Assembly (NCBI RefSeq): GCF_003048255.1
Contig: NZ_CP028487.1
Span: 3,286,001 to 3,350,000 of the forward strand
DNA: 64,000 bases
DNA from: Yersinia massiliensis
Lineage (GTDB): Bacteria; Pseudomonadota; Gammaproteobacteria; Enterobacterales; Enterobacteriaceae
Direction: 5' to 3'
Of this stretch, positions 22,105-31,532 are shown piece after piece (within the stretch, counting starts at the first letter, position 1; each line of letters starts with the position of its first letter). Both the position numbers and the translations under genes were made by a program. The notes beneath the pieces are model-generated. The model had not been told where the DNA came from. It saw nothing but the letters and a program-made list of their open reading frames with translations, and made no database searches.

Positions 22105-23319
22105 ATGTCCCCTATTGAGAAATCCAACAAACTGGACAACGTTTGTTACGACATTCGCGGCCCAGTGCTCAAAGAAGCTAAGCGTCTTGAAGAGGAAGGT
22201 AATAAGGTTCTGAAACTGAATATCGGCAACCCAGCCCCGTTTGGTTTCGATGCACCGGATGAAATTCTGGTGGATGTGATCCGTAATTTGCCAACAGCAC
22301 AAGGCTATTGCGATTCCAAAGGCCTCTTTTCGGCGCGCAAAGCCATTATGCAGCACTATCAGGCACGGGATATGCGTGACCTGACTGTCGAGGATATCTA
22401 CATTGGGAACGGTGTCTCTGAGTTGATAGTGCAATCCATGCAGGCATTGCTGAATATTGGCGATGAAATGCTGGTGCCAGCACCAGATTACCCGTTATGG
22501 ACAGCAGCGGTTTCGCTTTCAAGCGGTAAAGCTGTGCATTATATGTGTGATGAAGAGTCAGGTTGGTTCCCTGATTTGGATGATATTCGCAGTAAAATTA
22601 CCCCGCGTACTCGTGGAATTGTAATCATCAACCCGAACAACCCAACCGGTGCGGTATATAGCAAAGAGTTGTTGTTAGAGATTGTTGAGATCGCGCGTCA
22701 GAATGACCTGATTATCTTTGCCGATGAGATTTACGATAAGATTTTATATGACGAAGCTCAGCATCATTCTATCGCCGCATTAGCACCAGATTTACTGACC
22801 GTCACTTTTAATGGTCTGTCCAAGACTTACCGTGTCGCCGGTTTCCGTCAGGGCTGGATGGTCCTTAATGGGCCGAAAAAACACGCCAAAGGTTATATCG
22901 AAGGTTTGGAAATGTTGGCATCGATGCGTTTGTGCGCCAACGTGCCTATGCAGCATGCTATTCAAACGGCATTGGGCGGCTACCAGAGCATCAGTGAGTT
23001 TATCCAACCGGGCGGGCGTTTGTACGAGCAACGCGATCGCGCTTGGGAGTTAATTAACCAAATTCCCGGTGTTTCCTGCGTGAAACCTCAGGGTGCTTTG
23101 TATATGTTCCCGCGCATTGATCAGAAGCGCTTTAATCTGCACGACGATCAGAAAATGGTGTTGGACTTGTTGTTACAGGAAAAAGTGTTGTTGGTCCAAG
23201 GCAGCGCCTTTAACTGGCCGTACCCAGATCATGTGCGGATTGTGACGTTACCTCGCGTGGATGAGTTGGAGATGGCAGTGAGGAAGCTGGGGCGATTTTT
23301 GGAGACGTATCGGCAGTAA
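22105..23319 (+). CDS. alaA: Glutamate-pyruvate aminotransferase AlaA
   Basis: A 404-residue fold-type-I aminotransferase (formerly YfbQ) that makes alanine from pyruvate and glutamate. Marks are NPNNPTGAVYSKE, the FADEIYDKI strand, and the PLP lysine in NGLSKTYRVAGFRQGWM. The N-terminus MSPIEKSNKLDNVCYD matches E. coli AlaA (405 residues), which fixes the start although the Shine-Dalgarno (AAAGG) is weak and distant. Monocistronic; downstream is a repeat-rich spacer. Confidence 0.96.
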   Translation: MSPIEKSNKLDNVCYDIRGPVLKEAKRLEEEGNKVLKLNIGNPAPFGFDAPDEILVDVIRNLPTAQGYCDSKGLFSARKAIMQHYQARDMRDLTVEDIYIGNGVSELIVQSMQALLNIGDEMLVPAPDYPLWTAAVSLSSGKAVHYMCDEESGWFPDLDDIRSKITPRTRGIVIINPNNPTGAVYSKELLLEIVEIARQNDLIIFADEIYDKILYDEAQHHSIAALAPDLLTVTFNGLSKTYRVAGFRQGWMVLNGPKKHAKGYIEGLEMLASMRLCANVPMQHAIQTALGGYQSISEFIQPGGRLYEQRDRAWELINQIPGVSCVKPQGALYMFPRIDQKRFNLHDDQKMVLDLLLQEKVLLVQGSAFNWPYPDHVRIVTLPRVDELEMAVRKLGRFLETYRQ

Positions 23320-23426
23320 GGGTTGCATCTACTTGATTAGTGGTTTGGTGAACTGTTTGGTTTAGTGATAGGTTCGGTTGACATGAGTTAGGCGTTCACT
23401 TTGGCTCTGATGACTCAACCGCCAAT

Positions 23427-23448
23427 GGGGTCACAAGCGCGTGACCCC
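23427..23448. repeat. 8-bp perfect inverted repeat after alaA
   Basis: GGGGTCAC and GTGACCCC with a 6-base loop form a GC-rich hairpin about 107 bases after the alaA stop. No T-run follows, so it is either a weak terminator or part of the surrounding repeat element. Confidence 0.6.
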
Positions 23449-23650
23449 CTTGGAGCCCCCGCGCTAGCGCACGCATCGCTTGTCCACTGCGTGGATTCCC
23501 TCACTCATCGTTTCGGCTGACGGACGGCTTTATTCGCATCCCTGCTCATGGCGCCTAAAGCGGGCGTCCTGCCCGTTTTCCTTGCCTTCTCTCTTCATTC
23601 GGCAGCTCAAATGTGCTTTTAAACTTCAAGGTCAACACCATGACTTTTAG

Positions 23651-23690
23651 GTCTTGGGTCTTGGGTCTTGGGTCTTGGGTCTTGGGTCTT
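23651..23690. repeat. Heptamer tandem repeat (GTCTTGG)n
   Basis: Five full copies of GTCTTGG followed by a partial GTCTT, without mismatch. Perfect short tandem arrays of this kind vary in copy number between strains, so this is a likely VNTR locus. Confidence 0.95.
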
Positions 23691-23861
23691 TTGACCTTGA
23701 GCGCAATCAGAAAAATTGCCGACAAAGATTGCAGGCCGAATGAGCCGCATGGACGCGGCGAAAGGGGCTGTCGAGCTGGGAGCGAGTCAGCGCCGGTTCG
23801 ATAAGCCGGCATGCTGTAGGAGGGAATGGCGAAGCCACAATATTTCGCGCAAGCCGCTGGT

Positions 23862-23887
23862 GCAGGAGGGCCGGCCTGCCCTCCTGC
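23862..23887. repeat. 10-bp perfect inverted repeat
   Basis: GCAGGAGGGC and GCCCTCCTGC around the 6-base loop CGGCCT. A very stable hairpin without a T-run, inside the composite repeat region. Confidence 0.85.
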
Positions 23888-23928
23888 TCGGTTGAGGCTG
23901 CGAGGTTCAGGTAAACACCGAACGACTA

Positions 23929-23991
23929 TCAACCGAAACTAGATCCAGTCCTCAACCGAAACCAGATCCGATCAACTGAAACCCAATCTGA
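23929..23991. repeat. Three imperfect 20-bp direct repeats upstream of yfbR
   Basis: Units at 23929-23948, 23952-23971 and 23972-23991 share the pattern TCAACYGAAACYMRATCYGA. The second and third are directly adjacent; the first is offset by 3 bases. They end about 48 bases before the yfbR start and could be a protein-binding array or the edge of a repeat element. Confidence 0.85.
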
Positions 23992-24039
23992 TAAACTACC
24001 CCCTATTGCCTGCCCCGAAAGAACAAAAGAGAGAAAATC

Positions 24040-24633
24040 ATGAGTCATTTCTTCGCCCACCTATCCCGCCTGAAACTCATCAACCGCTGGCCGCTAATGC
24101 GCAATGTCCGCACTGAAAATGTTTCTGAGCACAGCTTGCAGGTGGCATTTGTCGCGCATGCACTAGCTATCATTAAAAACCGTAAATTTAATGGCAATCT
24201 CAACGCCGATCGCATCGCATTGTTGGCGATGTATCACGATGCTAGCGAAGTGATTACCGGTGACCTACCGACTCCAATCAAGTATTACAATCCGCAGATT
24301 GCCCATGAATATAAAAAAATAGAAAAAGTGGCACAGCAGAAGCTGATCGAAATGCTGCCAAAAGAGTTACAGCATGATTTTCGGTGCCTGTTGGATGAGC
24401 ATTATTATAGCGAGGAAGAAAAAGCGTTGGTTAAACAAGCCGATGCACTGTGTGCTTACCTCAAATGTCTAGAAGAGCTATCCGCAGGGAATAACGAGTT
24501 CATTCAAGCTAAAGTGCGATTAGAGAAAACCCTCGCCCTGCGCCAAAGCCCTGAGATGGATTACTTTATGGAAGTCTTCGTGCCAAGTTTTAGCCTGTCA
24601 CTCGATGAGATCAGCCTCGATTCTCTAGACTGA
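24040..24633 (+). CDS. yfbR: 5'-deoxynucleotidase YfbR
   Basis: A 197-residue HD-domain phosphohydrolase that dephosphorylates deoxynucleoside 5'-monophosphates in the cytosol. Metal-site residues are visible: His in [11 protein letters not shown], the HD pair in [17 protein letters not shown], and the later Asp in [11 protein letters not shown]. Length and sequence match E. coli YfbR (199). ATG at 24040 follows AGAGAGAAA. Its promoter would overlap the three 20-base repeats. Confidence 0.95.
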   Translation: MSHFFAHLSRLKLINRWPLMRNVRTENVSEHSLQVAFVAHALAIIKNRKFNGNLNADRIALLAMYHDASEVITGDLPTPIKYYNPQIAHEYKKIEKVAQQKLIEMLPKELQHDFRCLLDEHYYSEEEKALVKQADALCAYLKCLEELSAGNNEFIQAKVRLEKTLALRQSPEMDYFMEVFVPSFSLSLDEISLDSLD

Positions 24634-24698
24634 TGATTCTCTAAATTGATCAGTCATCCATCATTTGGGGTGTTAGGGTTGGATCGCAAAACACGTCT

Positions 24699-24736
24699 GA
24701 GCTGGCCCTATTCATCCGCGATAAAGGGGCCAGCTC
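24699..24736. terminator. Bidirectional terminator-like hairpin between yfbR and yfbS
   Basis: Arms GAGCTGGCCC and GGGCCAGCTC are perfect 10-bp complements with an 18-base loop, located between two convergent genes. No clear T-run is present, so termination efficiency is uncertain. Confidence 0.6.
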
Positions 24737-24772
24737 AGCTAAGGCCCCTGTGACGCCAAGGGCTGAGGATAA

Positions 24773-26605
24773 TCAAAACGGGAACAACACTGGCACGACC
24801 ATCACACTCACGACCATCACCAGCAACGTAAACGGCACCCCGATGCGGATAAAATCACCAAATTTGTAGCCACCAGGGCCTAAAACTAAGGTATTAACCG
24901 GTGATGAAACGGGCGTCATAAACGCGGCCGATGCCGCAATACCAATGATCATCGCGAACGGATACGGGGAAAGTGCCATTTCGCGGGCAGCGGCAATCGC
25001 AATAGGGGCCATCAGTACAGCTGTTGCCGTATTAGAGATGAACAGGCCAATCGTGGCACAGAGCACAAATAAGCACAGCAACATCACGCGCGGCCCCATT
25101 CCACCGGCCACATCCATTAAGCCCCGTACAATCAAATCTACCCCGCCGGTTTTTTGTAATGCCTGTGCAAAAGGCATCATCCCGATAATCAAAATCAAAC
25201 TCGGCCAATGAATTGAGCGATAAGCACTCTCCATATCAATGCACCGGAATTGCCCCATTAACAAACAGGCCACCAGCGCGGCAATCACATTCGGCACCTC
25301 ATCCGTCAGCATCATAGCGACCATCAGTGCCAGACAGAATAGTGCATGAGGCGCTTGAGAAATGGCCGGTGCCACTTCATCCACTTCGGCGGGGAGATTA
25401 AGAACGATAAAATCACGGGTCTTTTGCTGCAATTGACGGATCAATTTCCAGTCACCAATCACCAGCAAGATATCGCCAAACTGTAACTTTTCATCAACGA
25501 GCTTACCTTCCAGCACCTTACCGTTACGCCGCATACCCACGACATTCAGCCCATAACGCGTTCGGAAGGTCACCTCACGAATACTTTTGCCTAATAAAGC
25601 AGAGTCAGGAATAAGCGAAACTTCCGCCATCCCAACGTTGCGGGCCTGTTCTGAGAAATATTCACCGCGTAGCACCAACGGCTCTAACATTTGCTCGGTA
25701 CAAAACTCGCGTAAATCGATATCACAGTCGGACATGTCAATCAGCAGCACATCGTTTTCATGCAGCTCCGAAGAACTGGTGGCGCTGACCATCACTCGCC
25801 GAAATCGCTTCCAACGCTCGATCCCCACCACATTCGCACCATAGCGGGCGCGCAGGTGCAGCTCATCAAGTGAACGGCCAATAAGCGGAGAATTATTACG
25901 GATAGCCAGACGGCGAGCGCGTCCGGTCAGTTTATAATCACGGATCAGATCACGGAAGGTGCGACGTTTCCATTGTTCCTTTTCTGAGTGTTCTTGCTTG
26001 CCCCCCAACCAGCGGCGGACAACTAACATATAACCCACGCCCATCAGTAAAATGATAATACCGATGGGGGTAACACCGAAGAAGCCAAACCCTTTGATGC
26101 CTTCACGCAATAATTCACTGTTGACGACCATGTTAGGTGGCGTCGCTACCAACGTCATCATGCCACTTATCAGACCCGCAAAACTCAGGGGCATCATTAA
26201 TCGACCGGGGGAGATTTTCATCCGGTTGGCCACACTCAGGACCACCGGAATAAATATTGCCACGACACCGGTGGAACTCATAAACGCACCAAGGCCCGCG
26301 ACGGTCACCATCAATAGCGCCAGCATTTTTATTTCACTGTGACCGGCCACTTTCACTAGCCAGTCGCCGACCTGATAAGCAACGCCAGTCCTCACTAAGC
26401 CTTCACCGATGACGAACAACGCCGCGATCAATATCACGTTGGGGTCGCTGAATCCGCTAGTTGCTTCGCCGAGGGTCAAAGTGCCACTCATCACAAAGGC
26501 GATGATCACCAACAAAGCCACAACATCCATTCGCAATTTATTGGTGGTAAACAACACAATAGCGATCAGAAGTAGTGTCAACACCCACAGTAATTCGCTG
26601 TTCAA
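24773..26605 (-). CDS. yfbS: SLC13/DASS-type transporter with RCK_C domains YfbS
   Basis: A 610-residue inner-membrane protein equal in length to E. coli YfbS. N- and C-terminal membrane halves (about residues 1-200 and 400-610) of the divalent anion:Na+ symporter type surround two cytosolic TrkA-C (RCK_C) domains at about 210-295 and 305-390, which look like ligand sensors (repeated LxxRYGxNVVG pattern). The [20 protein letters not shown] stretch and [17 protein letters not shown] are characteristic. The substrate is not known. Single gene, convergent with yfbR. Confidence 0.9.
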   Translation of the reverse strand: MNSELLWVLTLLLIAIVLFTTNKLRMDVVALLVIIAFVMSGTLTLGEATSGFSDPNVILIAALFVIGEGLVRTGVAYQVGDWLVKVAGHSEIKMLALLMVTVAGLGAFMSSTGVVAIFIPVVLSVANRMKISPGRLMMPLSFAGLISGMMTLVATPPNMVVNSELLREGIKGFGFFGVTPIGIIILLMGVGYMLVVRRWLGGKQEHSEKEQWKRRTFRDLIRDYKLTGRARRLAIRNNSPLIGRSLDELHLRARYGANVVGIERWKRFRRVMVSATSSSELHENDVLLIDMSDCDIDLREFCTEQMLEPLVLRGEYFSEQARNVGMAEVSLIPDSALLGKSIREVTFRTRYGLNVVGMRRNGKVLEGKLVDEKLQFGDILLVIGDWKLIRQLQQKTRDFIVLNLPAEVDEVAPAISQAPHALFCLALMVAMMLTDEVPNVIAALVACLLMGQFRCIDMESAYRSIHWPSLILIIGMMPFAQALQKTGGVDLIVRGLMDVAGGMGPRVMLLCLFVLCATIGLFISNTATAVLMAPIAIAAAREMALSPYPFAMIIGIAASAAFMTPVSSPVNTLVLGPGGYKFGDFIRIGVPFTLLVMVVSVMVVPVLFPF

Positions 26606-26888
26606 AATAGCCTCGTTGGCAAAAAGTGAAAGGAAATATCCGGTTTTAGCAGTAAAGCATTAAACTCATCGGCGACCGCTGTCCGAGATCAATAATGACT
26701 GTAAATTTATGCGGTTACCATCCTATGACTGCATTAATTGTCTATTTTTTGAAAAAAAGTTCGCTGATGATGTGATGAAGTACTCGCCAATAAAAAAAGC
26801 TTCACTGAATTATTTGGATATTCAACGACATTTAAGCGGCTGACTATACTGATAATATTGAATTATGAGCGGCCAACAGGAACAGTAA

Positions 26889-27677
26889 ATGGGCAATATC
26901 ACAGACTATCCGATTATTCTTTTTCTGCTTTCATTCGCTGTATTGTCAGGTTCTGCCCATGTTGGTCAGGCTTTTTTTCGACGAGGCAGGGATTTGGAGG
27001 ATAATGTCCGTGAAAATTTTAATGTCATTCAAGGGGCGACCTTAACATTACTGGGTTTGATTATTGGCTTCAGTTTTTCAATGGCTATCAATCGTTACGA
27101 CTTGCGTAAAAACTATGAAGAGGCGGAGGCCAATGCTATTGGGACTGAATATCTACGTGCTGATTTTCTACCGACCAGTTCAGCAAACGCGACCAAAGCA
27201 CTGCTAGTCAATTACCTTGATCAACGGATCCTGTTTTATACCACCAGAGATGCCATCCAATTGACGGCCGTGAATAACCAGACTAACCAGATTGAAAATG
27301 CCCTGTGGGCAGAATTGCTGCTGCCGGTAAACCAACGCCCAGACCCCATCCGGGCATTAGTGGTTTCGGGGATGAATGATGTTTTGAATTCAGCAGGTTA
27401 TACCCAGGCGGCATGGTGGAACAGGATCCCGTTGGCTGCTTGGGCATTGATGTCAATTATTGCGGTGTGTAGCTGTGCGCTAGTGGGTTATGGTTCCAAG
27501 CAGGGTAAAAATGGCAAGATAATGAACTTGATATTACCGTTAGTGATTTCATTCTCTTTTATGCTCGTCGCCGATATTGATAGCCCACGAGGTGGGATTA
27601 TTCGGGTCAAACCACAAAACCTTCACAGTCTGGAAGAGAGCCTGCCCCCTCTCCTCACGCAATCAATTTCTCATTAA
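26889..27677 (+). CDS. DUF4239 (bestrophin-like domain) membrane protein
   Basis: A 262-residue membrane protein with two N-terminal transmembrane segments (about residues 7-25 and 48-68), a soluble middle part, and two C-terminal segments (about 182-202 and 212-230). The C-terminal ADIDSPRGGIIRVKPQNL matches the conserved D-x-D-x-P-x-x-G motif of DUF4239 proteins, sometimes called bestrophin-like. No function is established. It is not in the usual E. coli yfb gene order, so it may be a lineage insertion between yfbS and hxpA. Confidence 0.75.
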   Translation: MGNITDYPIILFLLSFAVLSGSAHVGQAFFRRGRDLEDNVRENFNVIQGATLTLLGLIIGFSFSMAINRYDLRKNYEEAEANAIGTEYLRADFLPTSSANATKALLVNYLDQRILFYTTRDAIQLTAVNNQTNQIENALWAELLLPVNQRPDPIRALVVSGMNDVLNSAGYTQAAWWNRIPLAAWALMSIIAVCSCALVGYGSKQGKNGKIMNLILPLVISFSFMLVADIDSPRGGIIRVKPQNLHSLEESLPPLLTQSISH

Positions 27678-27718
27678 CAGGCAAAAGTTGTAGGGCGGGG
27701 AAATGTATCGAATGGATC

Positions 27719-27732
27719 GCACCGATCGGTGC
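27719..27732. repeat. 14-bp perfect palindrome
   Basis: GCACCGATCGGTGC, 40 bases after the DUF4239 gene stop. It could be a dimeric protein site or a small hairpin; nothing else supports a function. Confidence 0.6.
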
Positions 27733-27780
27733 AGTCAACCTGCCAATCACGGTGCAAGAAAGTCGGTTTGTCAGCCGTCT

Positions 27781-27802
27781 GAGAGCGCCATCAGGCGCTC
27801 TC
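27781..27802. terminator. Hairpin between convergent DUF4239 gene and hxpA
   Basis: GAGAGCGCC and GGCGCTCTC form a perfect 9-bp stem with an ATCA loop. It lies between the stops of two convergent genes and probably ends both transcripts, although a T-run is lacking on either side. Confidence 0.65.
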
Positions 27803-27825
27803 GATAACCAGCTCAACCAATATGA

Positions 27826-28482
27826 TTAGCCAATAAAGCGAACTACCGCACCATTCGCTGTCTTTTCAACAGTAATGTGCTCAAGTGAACTGAGAACCAA
27901 ATCAACTTGATCAAGTTTTGGTGTATCTGCTGGCGCATTCACGGCAATCACTTTACAGCCTGCTGCCAACCCAGACAGAATCCCAGCTGGAGCATCTTCC
28001 ACCACGATGCAATCCTCTGGTGCCAACCCTAAACGCTCAGCTCCTAGCAAATAAGCATCAGGCTTAGGTTTCCCATGCTTGACCAGTTCAGCCGTGACAA
28101 AAACTTTAGGCTCTGGCAAATGACCCGCAGCACGGCGCGCTGAGGCAACAGGCACAGAACCCGAAGTCACAATCGCCCAAGGAATAGACAAATTGTTCAG
28201 CCGTTCCAACAGCGCAACCGCCCCCGGCAAATCTCTTATACCGTCGGTGTCATTCGCTTCAACGTGTTCTAATGCGAGAAATTCTGCTTCAATTTCTGAC
28301 TCGCTAGCGCCCGGCATGAAATGGCGAAGAGAGGTAATGGCTTGTTTTCCATGGATGAAATCCAGTACTTCCGATGGATTGATACCGCGTTTGTTTGCCC
28401 AACCAATCCAAGCTCGCTCAACAACAGGTAATGAATCGACCAGCGTCCCATCCAAATCAAAAAGAAAACCTTTACACTCCAC
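27826..28482 (-). CDS. hxpA: Hexitol/sugar phosphatase HxpA (YfbT), HAD superfamily
   Basis: A 218-residue HAD phosphatase acting on sugar and sugar-alcohol phosphates. Motif I is DLDGTLVDS (nucleophile Asp), motif II TSGS, the motif III lysine is in HGKPKPDAYL, and motif IV is VVEDAPAG. The frame opens with a TTG at 28503, but the GTG at 28482 has GAGGA 7 bases upstream and gives the E. coli length (216), so it is preferred. Confidence 0.88.
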   Translation of the reverse strand: MECKGFLFDLDGTLVDSLPVVERAWIGWANKRGINPSEVLDFIHGKQAITSLRHFMPGASESEIEAEFLALEHVEANDTDGIRDLPGAVALLERLNNLSIPWAIVTSGSVPVASARRAAGHLPEPKVFVTAELVKHGKPKPDAYLLGAERLGLAPEDCIVVEDAPAGILSGLAAGCKVIAVNAPADTPKLDQVDLVLSSLEHITVEKTANGAVVRFIG

Positions 28483-28631
28483 AAGCACATCCTCGTCAGT
28501 CAATCATTTATTGAGTAAATCAACACATTGAAAAGCAATTCGCAATGAATTAAGAGCACTGAAATAAGTCGCCATTAAGCAAACCATGACTCAACCCATC
28601 GCGAATAACCTTATCGTTTCAGCTTGCCAAA

Positions 28632-29126
28632 TCAGGCATTGATAATTTGCGAAATCTCAACCGCACTCAGATGGTATTGGCGCGGGCACGATTGCCAAAT
28701 AACCAACATGCGTTGGTATTTATCCCACATTGGCGTTTGGGAATTAAAGCCATGTGTACCAGAGTCAAAATGGGTATAGCGCCCTTCGGTATTCACCATA
28801 AAACGCACATAACTCAGATAGCGAGATTCTGTCGCGGCATCAAAACCGAGGAATGCAATCCGGCGCTCATCTAAATCTTGTTTGTCTTTCAGGTTCCCCC
28901 AAGAGACTTGCAGCGCGTGATGCATCTCCATGATATTAATGATGGTACGGCAAGTTTCTTCGCTCATCTCACCAAAATCGCGGTCCAGTTCACGCATCTG
29001 CAAACCAAAGCCGCGCTCGACGATAGTCTGTTGGCGGCGATAGCGCTCAGCGTTTTCTGGGTCCAGCATGGTCATCATCTTGTACTGATTCGAGAGAATC
29101 AAACGTTGGGCGTTAGTCATATCCAT
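28632..29126 (-). CDS. yfbU: YfbU family protein (UPF0304)
   Basis: A 164-residue protein very similar to E. coli YfbU ([20 protein letters not shown] near the start, [14 protein letters not shown] C-terminus). Soluble and helical; no firmly established function. Of the two adjacent ATGs, the second (29126) has TAGGAG at 7-base spacing and matches the E. coli start. It lies before yfbV, as in E. coli. Confidence 0.9.
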   Translation of the reverse strand: MDMTNAQRLILSNQYKMMTMLDPENAERYRRQQTIVERGFGLQMRELDRDFGEMSEETCRTIINIMEMHHALQVSWGNLKDKQDLDERRIAFLGFDAATESRYLSYVRFMVNTEGRYTHFDSGTHGFNSQTPMWDKYQRMLVIWQSCPRQYHLSAVEISQIINA

Positions 29127-29226
29127 CATTAAACTCCTAAGACATAAATAATGCGGAAATCATCGCACACAGGCTTAGCCCATACTTTGATTTGACAGGG
29201 GATTTAGCGCAGCTATTCCTTTATGG

Positions 29227-29682
29227 CTAAAGATCATCAAGAAACGTTTTATCCAACTGTTTGAATGCACGTTTCAGCAAATCCGCCAACGATTGATAAG
29301 TCGGGGTTTGTTCAACAGGGGCAACAGCCTGCCCTGCTTCAGCTAACTTGTTACGCACTTCATGGAACCATTGCAATAAAGTCGGCGGCAACGGCGTAAT
29401 CGCACGTTTACCTAACCACCATAATCCCTGCAGGGGTAAACCACAGGCGAACAGTGCTGTGGCAATGGCGGGGCCCAATTGCCCACCGAGCGCTATCTGC
29501 CATGTCAACGTAAAGATGGCCAGCGGCGGCATAAAGCGAATGCCGAAACGTGTCGCGGTTGCCACGCGATTTTCTGGGAATACTGGGGCCAGGCGTTTGT
29601 CAGCAGGCCAAGTCTTCATATAGTGCTGACCGCGCTGGAGTACCTGAAACCAACCGTGGGTATCAGAAGGTTTTGTTGTCAT
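29227..29682 (-). CDS. yfbV: YfbV membrane protein (UPF0208)
   Basis: A 151-residue inner-membrane protein with two transmembrane helices (about residues 47-65 and 70-90) and a soluble C-terminus, matching YfbV. In E. coli, loss of YfbV disturbs the MatP-defined Ter macrodomain boundary. Divergent from ackA across a 419-base spacer, the same arrangement as in E. coli. Confidence 0.9.
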   Translation of the reverse strand: MTTKPSDTHGWFQVLQRGQHYMKTWPADKRLAPVFPENRVATATRFGIRFMPPLAIFTLTWQIALGGQLGPAIATALFACGLPLQGLWWLGKRAITPLPPTLLQWFHEVRNKLAEAGQAVAPVEQTPTYQSLADLLKRAFKQLDKTFLDDL

Positions 29683-30101
29683 GGCTCACCTCAACTTCAC
29701 AAGCAAAAATTAAAATTTTCTTTGTAACGAACAAACTAAAAATTAGTCTGTTAAATATATTTTGTTTTTAAGCGACGCTATCGGTATCCTAGCTCGGCCT
29801 TTTGGCCGGTAGAATATGACCATAAATATGTCAATTTTTAGCGGTAAATAAATCAATTTTGTTAAATCGCTCCCGTTTTTGACCACCAGGATTTAACGTT
29901 TGCGCTTAACGTTTAAAACGCGATTTATTCGTCATCATGCTTTTTTGCTATCGCATGATGTTAATCATTAATGTCGACACCAATTTGCGCTACGCTTTTG
30001 GACAGATTGACGTTTTATTAACCACGTGTTTTTCACTGTTTGATGCCAAATCATTTTTCGCAAAAAACAACTGCCGGACACGATTCTAAATAGGTACTTC
30101 C
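29683..30101. promoter_or_regulatory. Divergent yfbV/ackA control region
   Basis: 419 bases without a gene. The stretch nearest ackA is AT-rich; GTTAATCATTAATGT around 29957-29973 resembles the ArcA-type repeat found upstream of ackA in E. coli, but this is only a partial match. No terminator-like hairpin is obvious. It should contain the ackA promoters. Confidence 0.45.
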
Positions 30102-31304
30102 ATGTCGAGTAAGCTAGTACTGGTTCTTAACTGCGGTAGCTCTTCCTTAAAATTTGCTATCATCGACGCGACCAACGGTGAAGAACACCTCTCTGGTTTA
30201 GCCGAATGCTTCCATCTGCCTGAAGCCCGCATCAAATGGAAAATTGATGGTGGCAAACAGGAAGCAGCATTGGGTGCTGGTGCAGCACACAGCGAAGCAC
30301 TGAATTTCATTGTTAATACTATTCTGGCACAAAAACCAGAGCTTTCTGCTCAACTGACTGCAATCGGTCACCGTATTGTACATGGCGGCGAGAAATTCAC
30401 TGCATCAGCTATCGTTACCGACGAAGTTATTCAGGGTATCAAAGATTCCATCCCGTTTGCACCACTGCATAACCCTGCTCACCTGATCGGTATCGCTGAA
30501 GCATTGAAATCCTTCCCGAATCTGGCGGATAAAAATGTGGCCGTTTTCGACACTGCTTTCCATCAGACAATGCCGGAAGAATCTTATCTCTACGCCCTGC
30601 CGTACAGCTTATATAAAGATCACGGTATCCGTCGTTATGGCGCACACGGCACCAGCCACTTCTATGTGAGCCAAGAAGCCGCTAAAACCCTGAACAAACC
30701 AATGGATGAACTGAACGTTATCACCTGCCATTTGGGCAACGGTGGTTCAGTCACTGCGGTACGTAACGGCAAATGTGTTGATACCTCTATGGGTCTGACG
30801 CCGCTGGAAGGTCTGGTAATGGGTACCCGTAGTGGTGATATCGACCCAGCTATCATCTTCCATCTGCATGATTCAATGGGGATGAGCGTTGATCAAATCA
30901 ACAAGCTGCTGACCAAAGAATCAGGTCTGCTGGGCTTGACTGAAGTCACCAGTGACTGCCGTTATGTCGAAGATAACTACGAAACCAAAGCCGATGCACG
31001 CCGTGCCATGGATGTCTTCTGCCACCGTTTGGCAAAATACATCGGTGCTTATACTGCATTGATGGATGGCCGTCTGGATGCCGTTATCTTCACCGGTGGT
31101 ATCGGTGAGAACGCTGCAATGGTACGTGAACTGACGTTGGACAAACTGGGCCTGTTGGGCTTTGAAATTGACCACGAACGTAACTTGGCAGCGCGCTTTG
31201 GTAAATCAGGCACCATCACTAAAGATGGCAGCCGTCTGGCGTTAGTGATCCCAACGAACGAAGAGTTGGTTATCGCACAAGACGCAGCGCGTCTAACTGC
31301 GTAA
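30102..31304 (+). CDS. ackA: Acetate kinase
   Basis: A 400-residue ASKHA-fold kinase interconverting acetyl phosphate plus ADP and acetate plus ATP. Motifs are [12 protein letters not shown] at the N-terminus, GHRIVHGG (substrate Arg and His), [11 protein letters not shown], and [13 protein letters not shown] near the C-terminus. The ATG at 30102 gives exactly the E. coli length. First gene of ackA-pta; a 228-base spacer with 17-base tandem repeats precedes pta. Confidence 0.98.
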   Translation: MSSKLVLVLNCGSSSLKFAIIDATNGEEHLSGLAECFHLPEARIKWKIDGGKQEAALGAGAAHSEALNFIVNTILAQKPELSAQLTAIGHRIVHGGEKFTASAIVTDEVIQGIKDSIPFAPLHNPAHLIGIAEALKSFPNLADKNVAVFDTAFHQTMPEESYLYALPYSLYKDHGIRRYGAHGTSHFYVSQEAAKTLNKPMDELNVITCHLGNGGSVTAVRNGKCVDTSMGLTPLEGLVMGTRSGDIDPAIIFHLHDSMGMSVDQINKLLTKESGLLGLTEVTSDCRYVEDNYETKADARRAMDVFCHRLAKYIGAYTALMDGRLDAVIFTGGIGENAAMVRELTLDKLGLLGFEIDHERNLAARFGKSGTITKDGSRLALVIPTNEELVIAQDAARLTA

Positions 31305-31321
31305 ACAGTATTTATTTACCT

Positions 31322-31362
31322 AAAGTAAATTTATATCCAAAGTAAATTTATATCTAAAGTAA
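31322..31362. repeat. 17-bp tandem repeat in the ackA-pta spacer
   Basis: AAAGTAAATTTATATCC at 31322-31338 and AAAGTAAATTTATATCT at 31339-31355, followed by a partial third copy (AAAGTAA). AT-rich; 18 bases after the ackA stop. Copy number may vary between strains. Confidence 0.85.
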
Positions 31363-31532
31363 TTGGCGTTACAGGTAGGCAACTGGCGGATAAACCCCGA
31401 TGAGCTTATCGTTAAATGTCGTTGTTCTACCGTTAAGGTCGTGCGACGACAGGTGAGCGATTCGGGTGAACGAACGCTGTTAATGACCCAGTAACGTCAA
31501 GGGCGAAGAATATACCTTAAAGAGGTTTAGCC

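Larger units (their letters stand above)
23427..23991. repeat. Composite repeat region between alaA and yfbR
   Basis: A 720-base gap separates alaA and yfbR. Apart from its ends it is GC-richer than other spacers here and dense in inverted repeats: 23427-23448; a GCGCTAGCGC palindrome at 23461-23470; GCCGG and CCGGC arms around 23792-23810; and a perfect 10-bp stem at 23862-23887. It also holds a heptamer tandem array (23651-23690) and three 20-base repeats (23929-23991). It looks like a mosaic of short mobile repeat units. No ORF in it resembles a gene. Confidence 0.65.

Noticed and set aside
21751..22434. 227-codon minus-strand ORF overlapping the alaA 5' end
   Set aside because: About half lies antisense to the strongly conserved alaA N-terminus, there is no clear ribosome site, and the translation resembles no family I know. 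Kept only as a low-interest finding.
23555..23932. 125-codon minus-strand ORF in the alaA-yfbR spacer
   Set aside because: It is made of the GTCTTGG tandem array and inverted repeats (KTQDPRPKTQD pattern), so it is a repeat artefact.
29957..29973. ArcA box upstream of ackA
   Set aside because: Only a partial match to the degenerate ArcA repeat; mentioned in the spacer entry but not called as a site.
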